A DNA stretch of 19,252 nt from positions 1 through 19,252 of the forward strand of contig JAKSCF010000195.1 in NCBI GenBank assembly GCA_022360735.1, written 5' to 3'. The first letter of the stretch is position 1; each line of letters opens with the position of its first letter. The DNA is from Clostridia bacterium (GTDB lineage: Bacteria > Bacillota_A > Clostridia > Peptostreptococcales > JAAYPU01). Position numbers and translations under genes: made by a program. This document shows positions 1 through 7,130 of this stretch, one piece after another. The notes beneath the pieces were generated by a model. The model searched no databases and had not been told where the DNA came from. It saw only the letters and a program-made list of their open reading frames with translations.

Positions 1-104
1 TGGCATATGGACTATAAAAGCCTAACCGCAAACAATCGCCGTCCTTGGCTTAAGTTTGCTAACAAACGTCCTGTTTGTTCACGACTTTTATAGCCCATCT
101 GCCA
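1..104 (-). repeat. Palindromic element with predicted three-way-junction fold and two AGGAC hairpin loops
   Basis: Bases 1-20 and 85-104 are inverted repeats, with 18 of 20 Watson-Crick pairs. Read as minus-strand RNA, one of the two remaining positions is a G-U wobble and the other a G-A mismatch. Inside lie two hairpins. Bases 61-79 form a perfect 7-bp stem around the minus-strand loop AGGAC. Bases 28-59 form a GCAAAC/GTTTGC stem, an internal loop, then GCC/GGC around AAGGAC. The two loops therefore share AGGAC. The element lies about 170 bases past the stop of the M20 gene and contains no ORF. It may continue beyond the window edge. A dispersed palindromic repeat or a structured RNA are both possible; the orientation is inferred from the wobble pair and the purine loops. 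Confidence 0.55.
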
Positions 105-186
105 CCTAAATTTTCTGACCAAATGAACACAAAAAAACGAATATTCATACACCTGCATTCATTTTTCTAGTACTTTTTTGATAACC

Positions 187-211
187 TAGACTATATCAAA
201 AATATAGTCTA
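187..211. other. Small inverted repeat (hairpin) downstream of the M20 gene
   Basis: TAGACTATAT (187-196) pairs perfectly with ATATAGTCTA (202-211) around a 5-base loop. On the plus strand it is followed by ATTTTAAAT, a weak U run. On the minus strand no U run follows, so it is not a convincing terminator for the M20 gene, although it is the nearest strong hairpin after that gene. Apart from this hairpin and the 1-104 element, bases 105-270 show nothing recognisable. Confidence 0.35.
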
Positions 212-270
212 TTTTAAATATAATTAAAAAGGGATGAGACGTATTAAATTTCTGAGTGATAATCATTGAC

Positions 271-1452
271 TCAAAAGCAATTTTCAAACCACTTTAGAGC
301 TGATCTTACGTGAAGTTCAATGCCTATTTTAATAGCATTTTCATCCAAGTTAAACTTAGGGCTGTGCAATGGATAGCAGGTGTCCTTTTCTTTGTTGCCG
401 GAACCTACATGAGTAAATACACCCGGCATTCTATCTGTAAATTCAGAGAAGTCTTCTCCGGCAGTTGACCTTTCTTCAACCATACCCTGAGCAGTGCCCA
501 GCACTTCAGGTACTATACTTTTAACGGTTTGTACCATTTGATCGTCATTGAATACCGCAGGATGACTATCCGTCCATTCTATTTCACAGTCAGCCCCGTG
601 TGCTTCACAGGTTCCTTTTACAAATCGCTCTATTTTACCTCTTAGATCTTCTTCTTTAGTCATCTTATATAGATATCTTGTTGTTCCCTCAAGTTCTACA
701 TAGTCAGGCACTATATTAGAGGCTGTCCCGCCTCCCATTTTACCGATCATAATGAGGGTAGGCTTTTGTATATTAATCTCTCGTGTTTGCAGCGATTGAA
801 GGCCTTGTACAACAATTGAAGCGCACAAAATAGGGTCTACTGCGAGATGAGGGCTTCCGGTATGTCCCCCTTTTCCAATGATTTTCATATGGAAATGATC
901 TGTTCCTGCCATTACAGCACCCGGCGTCAGCCCCAGTTGACCCGTTTGTAAATAAGGCCAAAAATGAATCGCCATACAGCCCTTAGGATTATATTTTTCC
1001 ATCAGCTTTCCTTCATTGATCATATTCAATGCGCCGGCGTTTTCTTCATTGGGCTGAAAAACAAATAGTATTCTGCCTTTAATCTTATCTTTATATCCGG
1101 ATAATATTTTAGCTGCTATCAATAACGCAGCCATGCTGCCGTCGTGTCCGCAGGCATGCATCTTGCCTTTATTTCTGGATATATACGCTACGTTATTTTC
1201 TTCTTCTACCTCTAATGCATCCATATCCGAACGCATTAACAAAGTAGGACCGTCATGCTCTTCATTAAGAAGCCCTGTTACACCTGTTTTTGTAATATTG
1301 GATGTCACTTTCAATCCTAGTTTTTTCAAATACTCTTCTATTTTTTCTGACGTTCTGTATTCTTCATAACCGATCTCCGGGTACATATGAAAATCACGTC
1401 TTAATTCAATGGCCTCATTCATCAGTTCCTCTACTTGCTGTTTTATGTCCAA
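271..1452 (-). CDS. M20 family metallo-amidohydrolase (N-acyl-amino acid / hippurate hydrolase-like)
   Basis: This 393-residue cytoplasmic enzyme belongs to the M20D amidohydrolase group, which hydrolyses N-acyl or amide bonds of amino acid conjugates using two metal ions. The expected ligands are visible: the ACGHD motif (Cys101, His103), NEEN (Glu136 and Glu137), AIHFWP (His163) and LHSPKF (His363), preceded by RSDMDAL around residue 76. The lid domain, about residues 185-300, carries GKGGHTG and GTASNIVPD. Length is normal for the family and there is no signal peptide. The start is a TTG at 1450-1452, supported by an AAGGAGGG ribosome site six bases upstream; no in-frame ATG fits as well. 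It follows the M24-like gene by 89 bases that contain a hairpin, so it is probably the last gene of that cluster. The substrate cannot be read from sequence; N-acetyl amino acids or diaminobutyrate derivatives are possible given the neighbour. Confidence 0.9.
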   Translation of the reverse strand: MDIKQQVEELMNEAIELRRDFHMYPEIGYEEYRTSEKIEEYLKKLGLKVTSNITKTGVTGLLNEEHDGPTLLMRSDMDALEVEEENNVAYISRNKGKMHACGHDGSMAALLIAAKILSGYKDKIKGRILFVFQPNEENAGALNMINEGKLMEKYNPKGCMAIHFWPYLQTGQLGLTPGAVMAGTDHFHMKIIGKGGHTGSPHLAVDPILCASIVVQGLQSLQTREINIQKPTLIMIGKMGGGTASNIVPDYVELEGTTRYLYKMTKEEDLRGKIERFVKGTCEAHGADCEIEWTDSHPAVFNDDQMVQTVKSIVPEVLGTAQGMVEERSTAGEDFSEFTDRMPGVFTHVGSGNKEKDTCYPLHSPKFNLDENAIKIGIELHVRSALKWFENCF

Positions 1453-1476
1453 GACTTTCCCTCCTTATCTATAGCA

Positions 1477-1516
1477 ATACACCTCTAATCTGCTTTTAAT
1501 GCAGTTTGAGGTGTAT
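1477..1516 (-). other. Intergenic hairpin just upstream of the M20 ribosome binding site
   Basis: ATACACCTC (1477-1485) pairs with GAGGTGTAT (1508-1516), and CTGC/GCAG (1490-1493 / 1501-1504) can form an inner stem. On the transcribed strand no U run follows; about ten bases later comes the AAGGAGGG ribosome site of the M20 gene. It is therefore more likely an RNA-stability or translational element in the shared mRNA than a terminator. Confidence 0.45.
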
Positions 1517-1541
1517 CACATGCGCTTACATTTTCATCATT

Positions 1542-2717
1542 TTATTCATTAACAAAAAGTTTTCGAGGGAAATTAGCAAATGTTTCGTGCCCTGTTTCAG
1601 TTACCATGAAAGCTTCACTAATGGATACACCAAAATCATCAAAATACATACCCGGTATACAGTGGAATGTCATATTCGGCTGTAACACCGTTTTATCTCC
1701 GGATCTTATACTGGCCGTATGCTCACCCCAATCCGGCGGATAGTTAAGGCCCATGGAATATCCTATTCTTGATTCCTTCTCTATACCGTATTGAGAGATA
1801 ACATTTCTCCAAGCCAATTCCACTTCTTCCAGATAGATACCTGGCTTCACAGTCGCCAATGCTGCATTTAATCCTTCCACAGTGATTTTAGCGACATCGG
1901 ATACTTTGTCACTGGGCTTTCCTATGGATACCGTTCTCGCCATTGGTGAATGATACCGCTGACAACAACCGGCCAGCTCTATTGCTACAACAATATTGTC
2001 AGGATATTTTTCATCGCTCCATGTCAAATGAGGTGCCCCGGCTGCTTCTCCGGCAGGCAGTAATGGTACTATACTTGCGTAGTCCCCGCCGAATTCGGCA
2101 GTTCCTCTTATTTGTGCGTCATAAATAGCCGCTACCACATCACATTGTCTGACTCCAGGCTTTAGATTATCTATAGCTGCAGTCATGGCTAATTCAGCAA
2201 TTTTTCCAGCTTTTCTTTGCAATGCGATTTCGTTATCGGATTTTATGATTCGAATCCAGTTTACAAGTACGTTTCCATCTACAAACTTGGCATTAGGCAA
2301 ACCTTTCAGCAAGCTTTCATATGCCGAAGCAGTAAAATAATAATTGTCTTTTTCAACGGCTATGGTTTTGTTTTGTGCCCCTAATTCTTTGATGACATCA
2401 CATACATAGTCCATAGGATGCTTTATGGTACTTTGGACATAATCATCACTATATGCTCTTACATGCCCTTCATCTAACCATGTTGTTTTTACAACGCCGC
2501 TGAAGGCATCCATATACCGGCCAATAAAAATAGGCATTTCATCGTCTAATGTGACAACCAACATTTGATGGACATAAAAAGACCATGCATTATGTCCGGA
2601 TAAATAACACATATTTGCCGGATCGGTAATAAGCAGTACGTCAATCCCTTTTTTACTCATACTTTGTTGTACTTTTTTCATTCTTACCAAATATTCATCT
2701 CTTTCGAATGGCATCAT
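1542..2717 (-). CDS. Creatinase / ectoine hydrolase-like protein of the M24 fold (DoeA/EutD-like), metal ligands lost
   Basis: This 391-residue protein has a creatinase N-terminal domain (about 8-150, with TDPANMCYLSG) and a pita-bread catalytic domain (about 165-385). It looks like an Xaa-Pro peptidase by fold, but four of the five canonical metal ligands are replaced. The first Asp is Glu247 (IELAG), the second is Pro258 (YHSPMART), the His is Tyr320 (RIGYSMG) and the first Glu is Ile354 (HCIPGMY). Only Glu368 (SISEAF) remains, and His230 (GAPHLTW) sits where creatinase has its catalytic His. The blocks WSFYVHQ, DDYVQSTIKHPMDY and NYPPDWGE are, from memory, characteristic of ectoine hydrolases (DoeA/EutD), which open a cyclic amidine to an N-acetyl diamino acid. 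Function is therefore likely C-N hydrolysis rather than peptide cleavage. The gene starts with two ATG codons after a GGAGAG site with rather long spacing. It lies between the enoate reductase and an M20 deacylase. Confidence 0.8.
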   Translation of the reverse strand: MMPFERDEYLVRMKKVQQSMSKKGIDVLLITDPANMCYLSGHNAWSFYVHQMLVVTLDDEMPIFIGRYMDAFSGVVKTTWLDEGHVRAYSDDYVQSTIKHPMDYVCDVIKELGAQNKTIAVEKDNYYFTASAYESLLKGLPNAKFVDGNVLVNWIRIIKSDNEIALQRKAGKIAELAMTAAIDNLKPGVRQCDVVAAIYDAQIRGTAEFGGDYASIVPLLPAGEAAGAPHLTWSDEKYPDNIVVAIELAGCCQRYHSPMARTVSIGKPSDKVSDVAKITVEGLNAALATVKPGIYLEEVELAWRNVISQYGIEKESRIGYSMGLNYPPDWGEHTASIRSGDKTVLQPNMTFHCIPGMYFDDFGVSISEAFMVTETGHETFANFPRKLFVNE

Positions 2718-2779
2718 TTAACTTAATCTCTCCTTTGCTTTTATAATATTCTGAATACTTAATATCATTAAAACCATTA

Positions 2780-2817
2780 TTACAAAGTGTTGCAGACGAC
2801 ACCATGACACTTTGTAA
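2780..2817 (-). other. Inverted repeat between the enoate reductase and M24-like genes
   Basis: TTACAAAGTGT (2780-2790) pairs perfectly over 11 bases with ACACTTTGTAA (2807-2817), with a 16-base middle. On the minus strand it is followed by TAATGGTTTTAATG, which is not a convincing U run. It could be an operator-like site, a weak terminator or an mRNA hairpin; the sequence alone does not decide. Confidence 0.4.
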
Positions 2818-2852
2818 GTATTTGTATACTTCTATAGAGGTATATCCGCTAC

Positions 2853-4856
2853 TTATAACGTTCTTCCTACTTCATATCCGTCCCATACCGCATTGTGAAT
2901 ATTTCTCACTTTACTTGCATCACCTATCAGATGAACCTTAGGGTACTTATCTTTTATATCATCATATAATTGCTTATCTGCCATATATCCAATGGCTGAA
3001 ATAACCGTATCGGCCTCAATGGTTTCTCTTCTAAAACAGCCATTAATGGTTTCAACTGAATTTTCATTTATTTCTAATATACTTGTATCGGTTTTGACAT
3101 ATATGTTATTAAATTTAATCCTGTCTTCCAAAATCATTTTATTGGAGTGAGAAATAAACACAGAGCTTAATATTTCATCCATCATCTCTACTATAGTGAC
3201 GGCTTTACCTTTTTCTTTCAGCCATAGCGCAATTTCGCATCCAACGAGTCCGCCTCCAATCACCACAACTTTTTTGCCTATTTTAGTCACATCCCTTAAA
3301 GCTTCACAAGCGGTTAGAACATGTGCTTTTTCAATGCCTTTTAATGGGGGGATTCTATCTTTTGATCCTGTGGCTACAATGATTTCATCCGGATCAACAT
3401 CATTTATAATAATTTCATCAACCGGTGTATTCAAATATATGTCAACAGCGTTCTCTTTCAATGCATCTTCATACCATTTAAGAAGCAGTTTTTCATCCTC
3501 TTTAAATTGGGGTACGGATGCTTCAATAATATGTCCACCTAAAACATCATTCTTTTCAAATAATGCAACTTTGTGCCCTCTTATGGCCGCTGCTCTAGCG
3601 GCTTCCATTCCAGCTATCCCCCCGCCTATTACCATTATTTTCTTTTGCTTAAGAGATGGATATAGTCTATATTCGTTTTCTCTGCCGCAAGCCGGATTGA
3701 CGGCACACGAAATGACTTTTTTAGTTTCAAGCCTTCCCATACAACCATCATGACATCCTAAGCAAGGTCTTATCTTATCTTCCTCACCGGCACGTACTTT
3801 ATTGGGCCAATCGGCATCTGCTAAAAGTCCTCTGCCTAAAAGTACCATGTCAACTCTTTCTTCAGCAACAGCCTCTTCTGCCAGTTCAGGAACCTCCATT
3901 CTACCTGCGGTTAGAATAGGCACCTTTACCACATCTTTTAGTTTTTCAACGTATGGTAAATAACAGCCATGTTCCATATATCCGGGGGGATGCGCCCAGT
4001 ACAACGCATCATAAGACCCTAAATCTGCATTAAACCCATCGTATCCCGCTTCTTCCAGTATTTTTGCAGCTTCATAGCTTTCCTCTACATCTCTTCCCAT
4101 TTCTATATATTCTTCTTCCGGAAGACCGCCCTTTCCCAATGCTTTAATACAGCTTTTCACGCCAAACCTTAAGATGACGGGGAAGTTTTTACCTACTCGT
4201 TCCTTTATCTCTTGTACGATCTCAATAGGTAAAGTCAAACGCCCTTTTAGGTCGCCACCGTATTTATCCGTTCTTTTATTAAACAGTTTCATCGTAAACT
4301 GGTCGATAAGATATCCTTCATGCATAGCATGAATCTCTACGCCGTCAAATCCGGCTTCTGCTGCAACCATTGCAGCATCGCCCATCTTTTTAACTAAGTA
4401 TTCTACCTCTTCGGTAGTCAATTCTCTGCAAGTAACATCCGGATTCCAAAAATGAGGTGTTGCCGAAGGTGCAATAGGATGGGTTTTTACCATATCAGGA
4501 TAAAACGATACTCTCCCAAATCCCATTGTTATCTGAAGAAAAATCTTTGCGCCGTAAGCATGTACTCTTTCAGTCATTTCACTTCCGAGTAATACAAACG
4601 CTTCCGGATTAGTGTCTATATTTTGGAATAAGCCTGGTTTGGTCTCTTCCAAAACATTCTCAACTTCAATCCCACCGGTAATGATAAGTCCTGTTCCGCC
4701 CTTAGCTCTTTCTACATAGTAATCCACAGCTCTTTGGTTAAAACAGTTATCCGGTGTGCACATACCCGATGGCGCCATAGGTGCCATACCAATTCTGTTT
4801 TTGATTTCCAATTGACCTATTTTCATAGGTTGGAACAAACTACTGTATTTTTTCAT
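2853..4856 (-). CDS. 2-enoate reductase-like flavoenzyme (old yellow enzyme / 4Fe-4S / FAD-NAD fusion)
   Basis: The protein has the layout of clostridial 2-enoate reductase, the bile-acid enzymes BaiCD/BaiH and 2,4-dienoyl-CoA reductase. An old-yellow-enzyme TIM barrel for FMN (about 1-360) is followed by a 4Fe-4S cluster with Cys365, Cys368, Cys372 and Cys384 (CxxCxxxC then C after eleven residues). A FAD/NAD part follows, with GGGIAG at 411-416, IVATGS at 493 and GGGLVG at 534-539. The active-site block EIHAMHEGYLIDQF carries His176 and His179 and the extra Glu typical of the enoate reductase branch. It should reduce an activated C=C bond with NAD(P)H in the cytoplasm, and is probably oxygen-sensitive. 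I prefer the ATG at 4856, giving 667 residues. A GTG 12 bases upstream (4868) abuts the AGGGAAG ribosome site and is too close to use. It heads a cluster with the M24-like and M20 genes. The substrate is unknown. Confidence 0.88.
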   Translation of the reverse strand: MKKYSSLFQPMKIGQLEIKNRIGMAPMAPSGMCTPDNCFNQRAVDYYVERAKGGTGLIITGGIEVENVLEETKPGLFQNIDTNPEAFVLLGSEMTERVHAYGAKIFLQITMGFGRVSFYPDMVKTHPIAPSATPHFWNPDVTCRELTTEEVEYLVKKMGDAAMVAAEAGFDGVEIHAMHEGYLIDQFTMKLFNKRTDKYGGDLKGRLTLPIEIVQEIKERVGKNFPVILRFGVKSCIKALGKGGLPEEEYIEMGRDVEESYEAAKILEEAGYDGFNADLGSYDALYWAHPPGYMEHGCYLPYVEKLKDVVKVPILTAGRMEVPELAEEAVAEERVDMVLLGRGLLADADWPNKVRAGEEDKIRPCLGCHDGCMGRLETKKVISCAVNPACGRENEYRLYPSLKQKKIMVIGGGIAGMEAARAAAIRGHKVALFEKNDVLGGHIIEASVPQFKEDEKLLLKWYEDALKENAVDIYLNTPVDEIIINDVDPDEIIVATGSKDRIPPLKGIEKAHVLTACEALRDVTKIGKKVVVIGGGLVGCEIALWLKEKGKAVTIVEMMDEILSSVFISHSNKMILEDRIKFNNIYVKTDTSILEINENSVETINGCFRRETIEADTVISAIGYMADKQLYDDIKDKYPKVHLIGDASKVRNIHNAVWDGYEVGRTL

Positions 4857-5030
4857 GAACCTTTTCACCTTCCCTAACTATATTGTTTTGTAACCACCCT
4901 ATTTAATTTATTTACCATCACGTCCACATTTCCTATTCTATAATTTTATCTAACCTGAGCTTTTATCCTATTGCTCGTTATAGCCATTTTCATGACTCTT
5001 TAGGGTTATTTTTCTTTCAAATAAAATAAA

Positions 5031-5061
5031 GCCATTGGAATTTATTTGAAATTCCAATGGC
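5031..5061 (-). terminator. Rho-independent terminator after the second binding-protein gene
   Basis: A perfect 13-bp stem, GCCATTGGAATTT (5031-5043) with AAATTCCAATGGC (5049-5061), encloses a 5-base loop. On the minus strand it is followed by TTTATTTTATTTG. It lies 27 bases past the stop of the second binding protein and closes the ABC operon. The rest of the 232-base gap (4857-5030 and 5062-5088) presumably contains the promoter of the enoate reductase gene, but I see no clear -35/-10 pair. Confidence 0.85.
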
Positions 5062-5088
5062 CAAACTGAAAAATATTATTTTACATTT

Positions 5089-6057
5089 CTAATAACAATA
5101 CTGCTCTTTGTATTTATCTACATTCTCTACTGTGATTAATTCCGTACCTGTATCGGTACGTTTTTCAACCGGTTCGCCTCTTAGATAGTTAACAGCCGAT
5201 TGAACCGTTTCATATCCCATATCATAAGGATTTTGAGCAATAACACTATCCACTTTTCCATTTTTTACGCCTTCCAGCAGTTCTTGTTGTATGTCAAAGC
5301 CTATGAGTTTAATCTCATCGGTTTTTTCATTGGCTTCTATTGCTTCTAAAACACCCAATGCCATCAAAGCATTGGTTGCAAAAACAGCGTCTATGTCTTC
5401 GTGACTCTCAAACAGCTGATTCATCTCTTCCATAGCAAGTTCAGAATCACTATTTGCTTGTCTTTGCTCAATTATTTCAATCTCTGTTCCTTCAATGGCT
5501 TTTTTAAATCCCAGCCGCCGGTCACGATGGGTTTGTTGTTCCAATACACCTGTAATTAATACTACATTTCCTTTGCCGCCTAAAACCTCTATAATCCTCT
5601 CCCCTGCCATCTTGCCTGCGAGAAAATTATCGGTTCCTATAAAGGAAACCACATCTGTATCCGCATCCGTATCAATGGTAAAGACATGAATATTATTCTG
5701 TTTGGCTTCTTCAATGATTGGAATAATAGCTGTTGAATCGCATGGCGCTATACCAATGGCATCTACATTCTGATCCATCAAATCCTCAATAAGGCGAAAT
5801 TGCATAGCAACATTGGTTTCTTTATCGGGTGCCCTTACAATTAAATCTATTCCCAAATCTCTAGCTGCTTTCTCAGCACCTTTTTTCATGGTTTGCCAAT
5901 GTTCACTGTCCAAGGCTTTTAAAACAATGCCTATTCTTAACTGTTCATTATCATTATCTAAGTTCTGTCCATTCGTTACAAGTTCATTATTTTTACATCC
6001 AATTGCTGAAATTAATATTAAAAAGGTTATCCAAATTAAAACAAAGGTTTTTTTCAC
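5089..6057 (-). CDS. Second sugar-binding lipoprotein of the ABC importer (RbsB-like, periplasmic-binding-protein type I)
   Basis: Extracytoplasmic solute-binding protein of the ribose/allose/inositol family, anchored as a lipoprotein. From the preferred start it has KK, a hydrophobic stretch and Cys21 in SAIGC; the lipobox is slightly atypical, with Ala at -3. Binding-site positions seen in ribose-binding proteins are kept: Asp119 (TIDTDAD), Arg170 (THRDRRLG), Asp245 (GFDIQQ) and Gln265 (IAQNPYDMG). The start chosen is a GTG at 6055-6057, eight bases after GGGGGG; an upstream ATG at 6081 would put eight residues before the signal peptide and lacks a ribosome site. It is a clear paralogue of the first binding protein of the same operon, sharing the TDTDAD block and similar tails (ELITVEN against ELLTIDN). 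The pocket loops differ, so it may bind a different or modified ligand. It follows the permease by 83 bases and precedes a terminator. Confidence 0.9.
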   Translation of the reverse strand: MKKTFVLIWITFLILISAIGCKNNELVTNGQNLDNDNEQLRIGIVLKALDSEHWQTMKKGAEKAARDLGIDLIVRAPDKETNVAMQFRLIEDLMDQNVDAIGIAPCDSTAIIPIIEEAKQNNIHVFTIDTDADTDVVSFIGTDNFLAGKMAGERIIEVLGGKGNVVLITGVLEQQTHRDRRLGFKKAIEGTEIEIIEQRQANSDSELAMEEMNQLFESHEDIDAVFATNALMALGVLEAIEANEKTDEIKLIGFDIQQELLEGVKNGKVDSVIAQNPYDMGYETVQSAVNYLRGEPVEKRTDTGTELITVENVDKYKEQYCY

Positions 6058-6080
6058 TTTTATAACCCCCCAATAGTTCA

Positions 6081-6109
6081 AGCATAACGCGTTAGTAAAA
6101 ACAATTCAA
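6081..6109 (-). promoter_or_regulatory. Weak candidate promoter before the second binding-protein gene
   Basis: On the minus strand TTGAAT (6109-6104) and TATGCT (6086-6081) are 17 bases apart, each matching four of six bases of the housekeeping consensus. This lies in the 83-base gap after the permease gene and 23 bases before the preferred GTG start, so an internal promoter boosting this gene is possible. The match is weak and could be chance. Confidence 0.2.
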
Positions 6110-6140
6110 CTGTCAAACTCTTACTTTTCAAATATTCATA

Positions 6141-7130
6141 TTAAGCTTTTGCCATTCTTCTCGCTCTTTCTTCGACTTTGGTTCTGATAACATCCACAAA
6201 TACCGCTACGATTATGACACCGCCAATAACAACAAATTGCAAGTCCGATGACGCACTGAGCAGGTTTAAACCATTTCTAATAACTGAGATAAGTAAAACA
6301 CCAATCAATGTGCCCCATACCGTACCCTTTCCTCCGAAGAATGATGCACCTCCAATAATGACTGCTGCTATTGCATCTAAGTCAGCGGTCTGACCTGCCA
6401 AAGGAAGTGCCCCGCCTACACGGCCAACAAAAACAATTCCGGCACACGCAGCCATAAATCCTGAAAAGGTATAAACAAAAGTCAATACATTTTTTACGTT
6501 AATACCTGATAGTAAAGCAGCTTCTTTATTACCGCCGATAGAATAAATTTCTCTTCCCAATACTGTATTATTTAAGAATAAATGAACGATTATATAAACA
6601 ATGATGACAATAAGAAAACTGATAGGAAATCCTTGTATATCACCTGAACCAGGCATTTCTACAGCCTTGGGAAAACCAATAACCGGGGCAGCACTGGTGA
6701 TAATTAAAGCGATACCTCTGGAAATGTTTCTGGTACCAATGGTGGATATAAATGGATGGGGCAGATGTAAGCGGGTTAGCAAAAGACCATTGACCATACC
6801 CATTCCTGATCCTACGAGTAAACAAATTAAAATTAACACAAAGGCATTGGTAACGCCGCCTGACCTCATAGCAATCCCCATGGTACACATCGACAAAGCC
6901 ATTATTGGTCCTACAGACAAATCAATACCGGCAGTGATAATAACCATCAGCATCCCTACGGCAATAAGCGCTATGGTGGATGCCTGTCTCATAATATTCA
7001 TGATATTATCTATTTTTAAGAAATTATCAGATACAATTGATAAATATATAGAAAGAAGTATTAATGTTAATAATGGTGCTACTCTAAATAACATTTCTTT
7101 TATGGATATTGATTGCAGCTTATCTTTCAT
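6141..7130 (-). CDS. Ribose-type ABC transporter permease (RbsC-like)
   Basis: A 329-residue integral membrane protein of the BPD_transp_2 family, the membrane channel of ribose/allose/inositol importers. About eight to ten hydrophobic segments are visible, beginning near residues 16-35 and 50-67, with the family motif AGIDLSVG at 67-74. The coupling-helix region lies around AALLSGINVKNV (about 200-215), followed by GGASFFGGKGT. Length is typical, as a homodimer serves one transporter. Its ATG overlaps the ATPase stop codon in an ATGA arrangement, implying translational coupling with the ATPase, and a GGGGG-containing ribosome site lies inside the end of the ATPase gene. It works with the ATPase upstream and the two binding proteins flanking the pair. 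The sugar transported is not evident from sequence. Confidence 0.92.
   Translation of the reverse strand: MKDKLQSISIKEMLFRVAPLLTLILLSIYLSIVSDNFLKIDNIMNIMRQASTIALIAVGMLMVIITAGIDLSVGPIMALSMCTMGIAMRSGGVTNAFVLILICLLVGSGMGMVNGLLLTRLHLPHPFISTIGTRNISRGIALIITSAAPVIGFPKAVEMPGSGDIQGFPISFLIVIIVYIIVHLFLNNTVLGREIYSIGGNKEAALLSGINVKNVLTFVYTFSGFMAACAGIVFVGRVGGALPLAGQTADLDAIAAVIIGGASFFGGKGTVWGTLIGVLLISVIRNGLNLLSASSDLQFVVIGGVIIVAVFVDVIRTKVEERARRMAKA

Noticed and set aside
1542..2717. Active Xaa-Pro aminopeptidase
   Set aside because: Four of the five metal-binding residues are replaced, and conserved blocks point to the ectoine hydrolase/creatinase side of the family.
2780..2817. Strong terminator between the enoate reductase and M24-like genes
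   Set aside because: The stem is good but the downstream minus-strand sequence lacks a real U run, so only a hairpin is reported.
3196..3753. Plus-strand ORF of 185 codons opposite the enoate reductase
   Set aside because: The strand carries a complete FAD/NAD domain in the other direction; the antisense product is low-complexity and unsupported.
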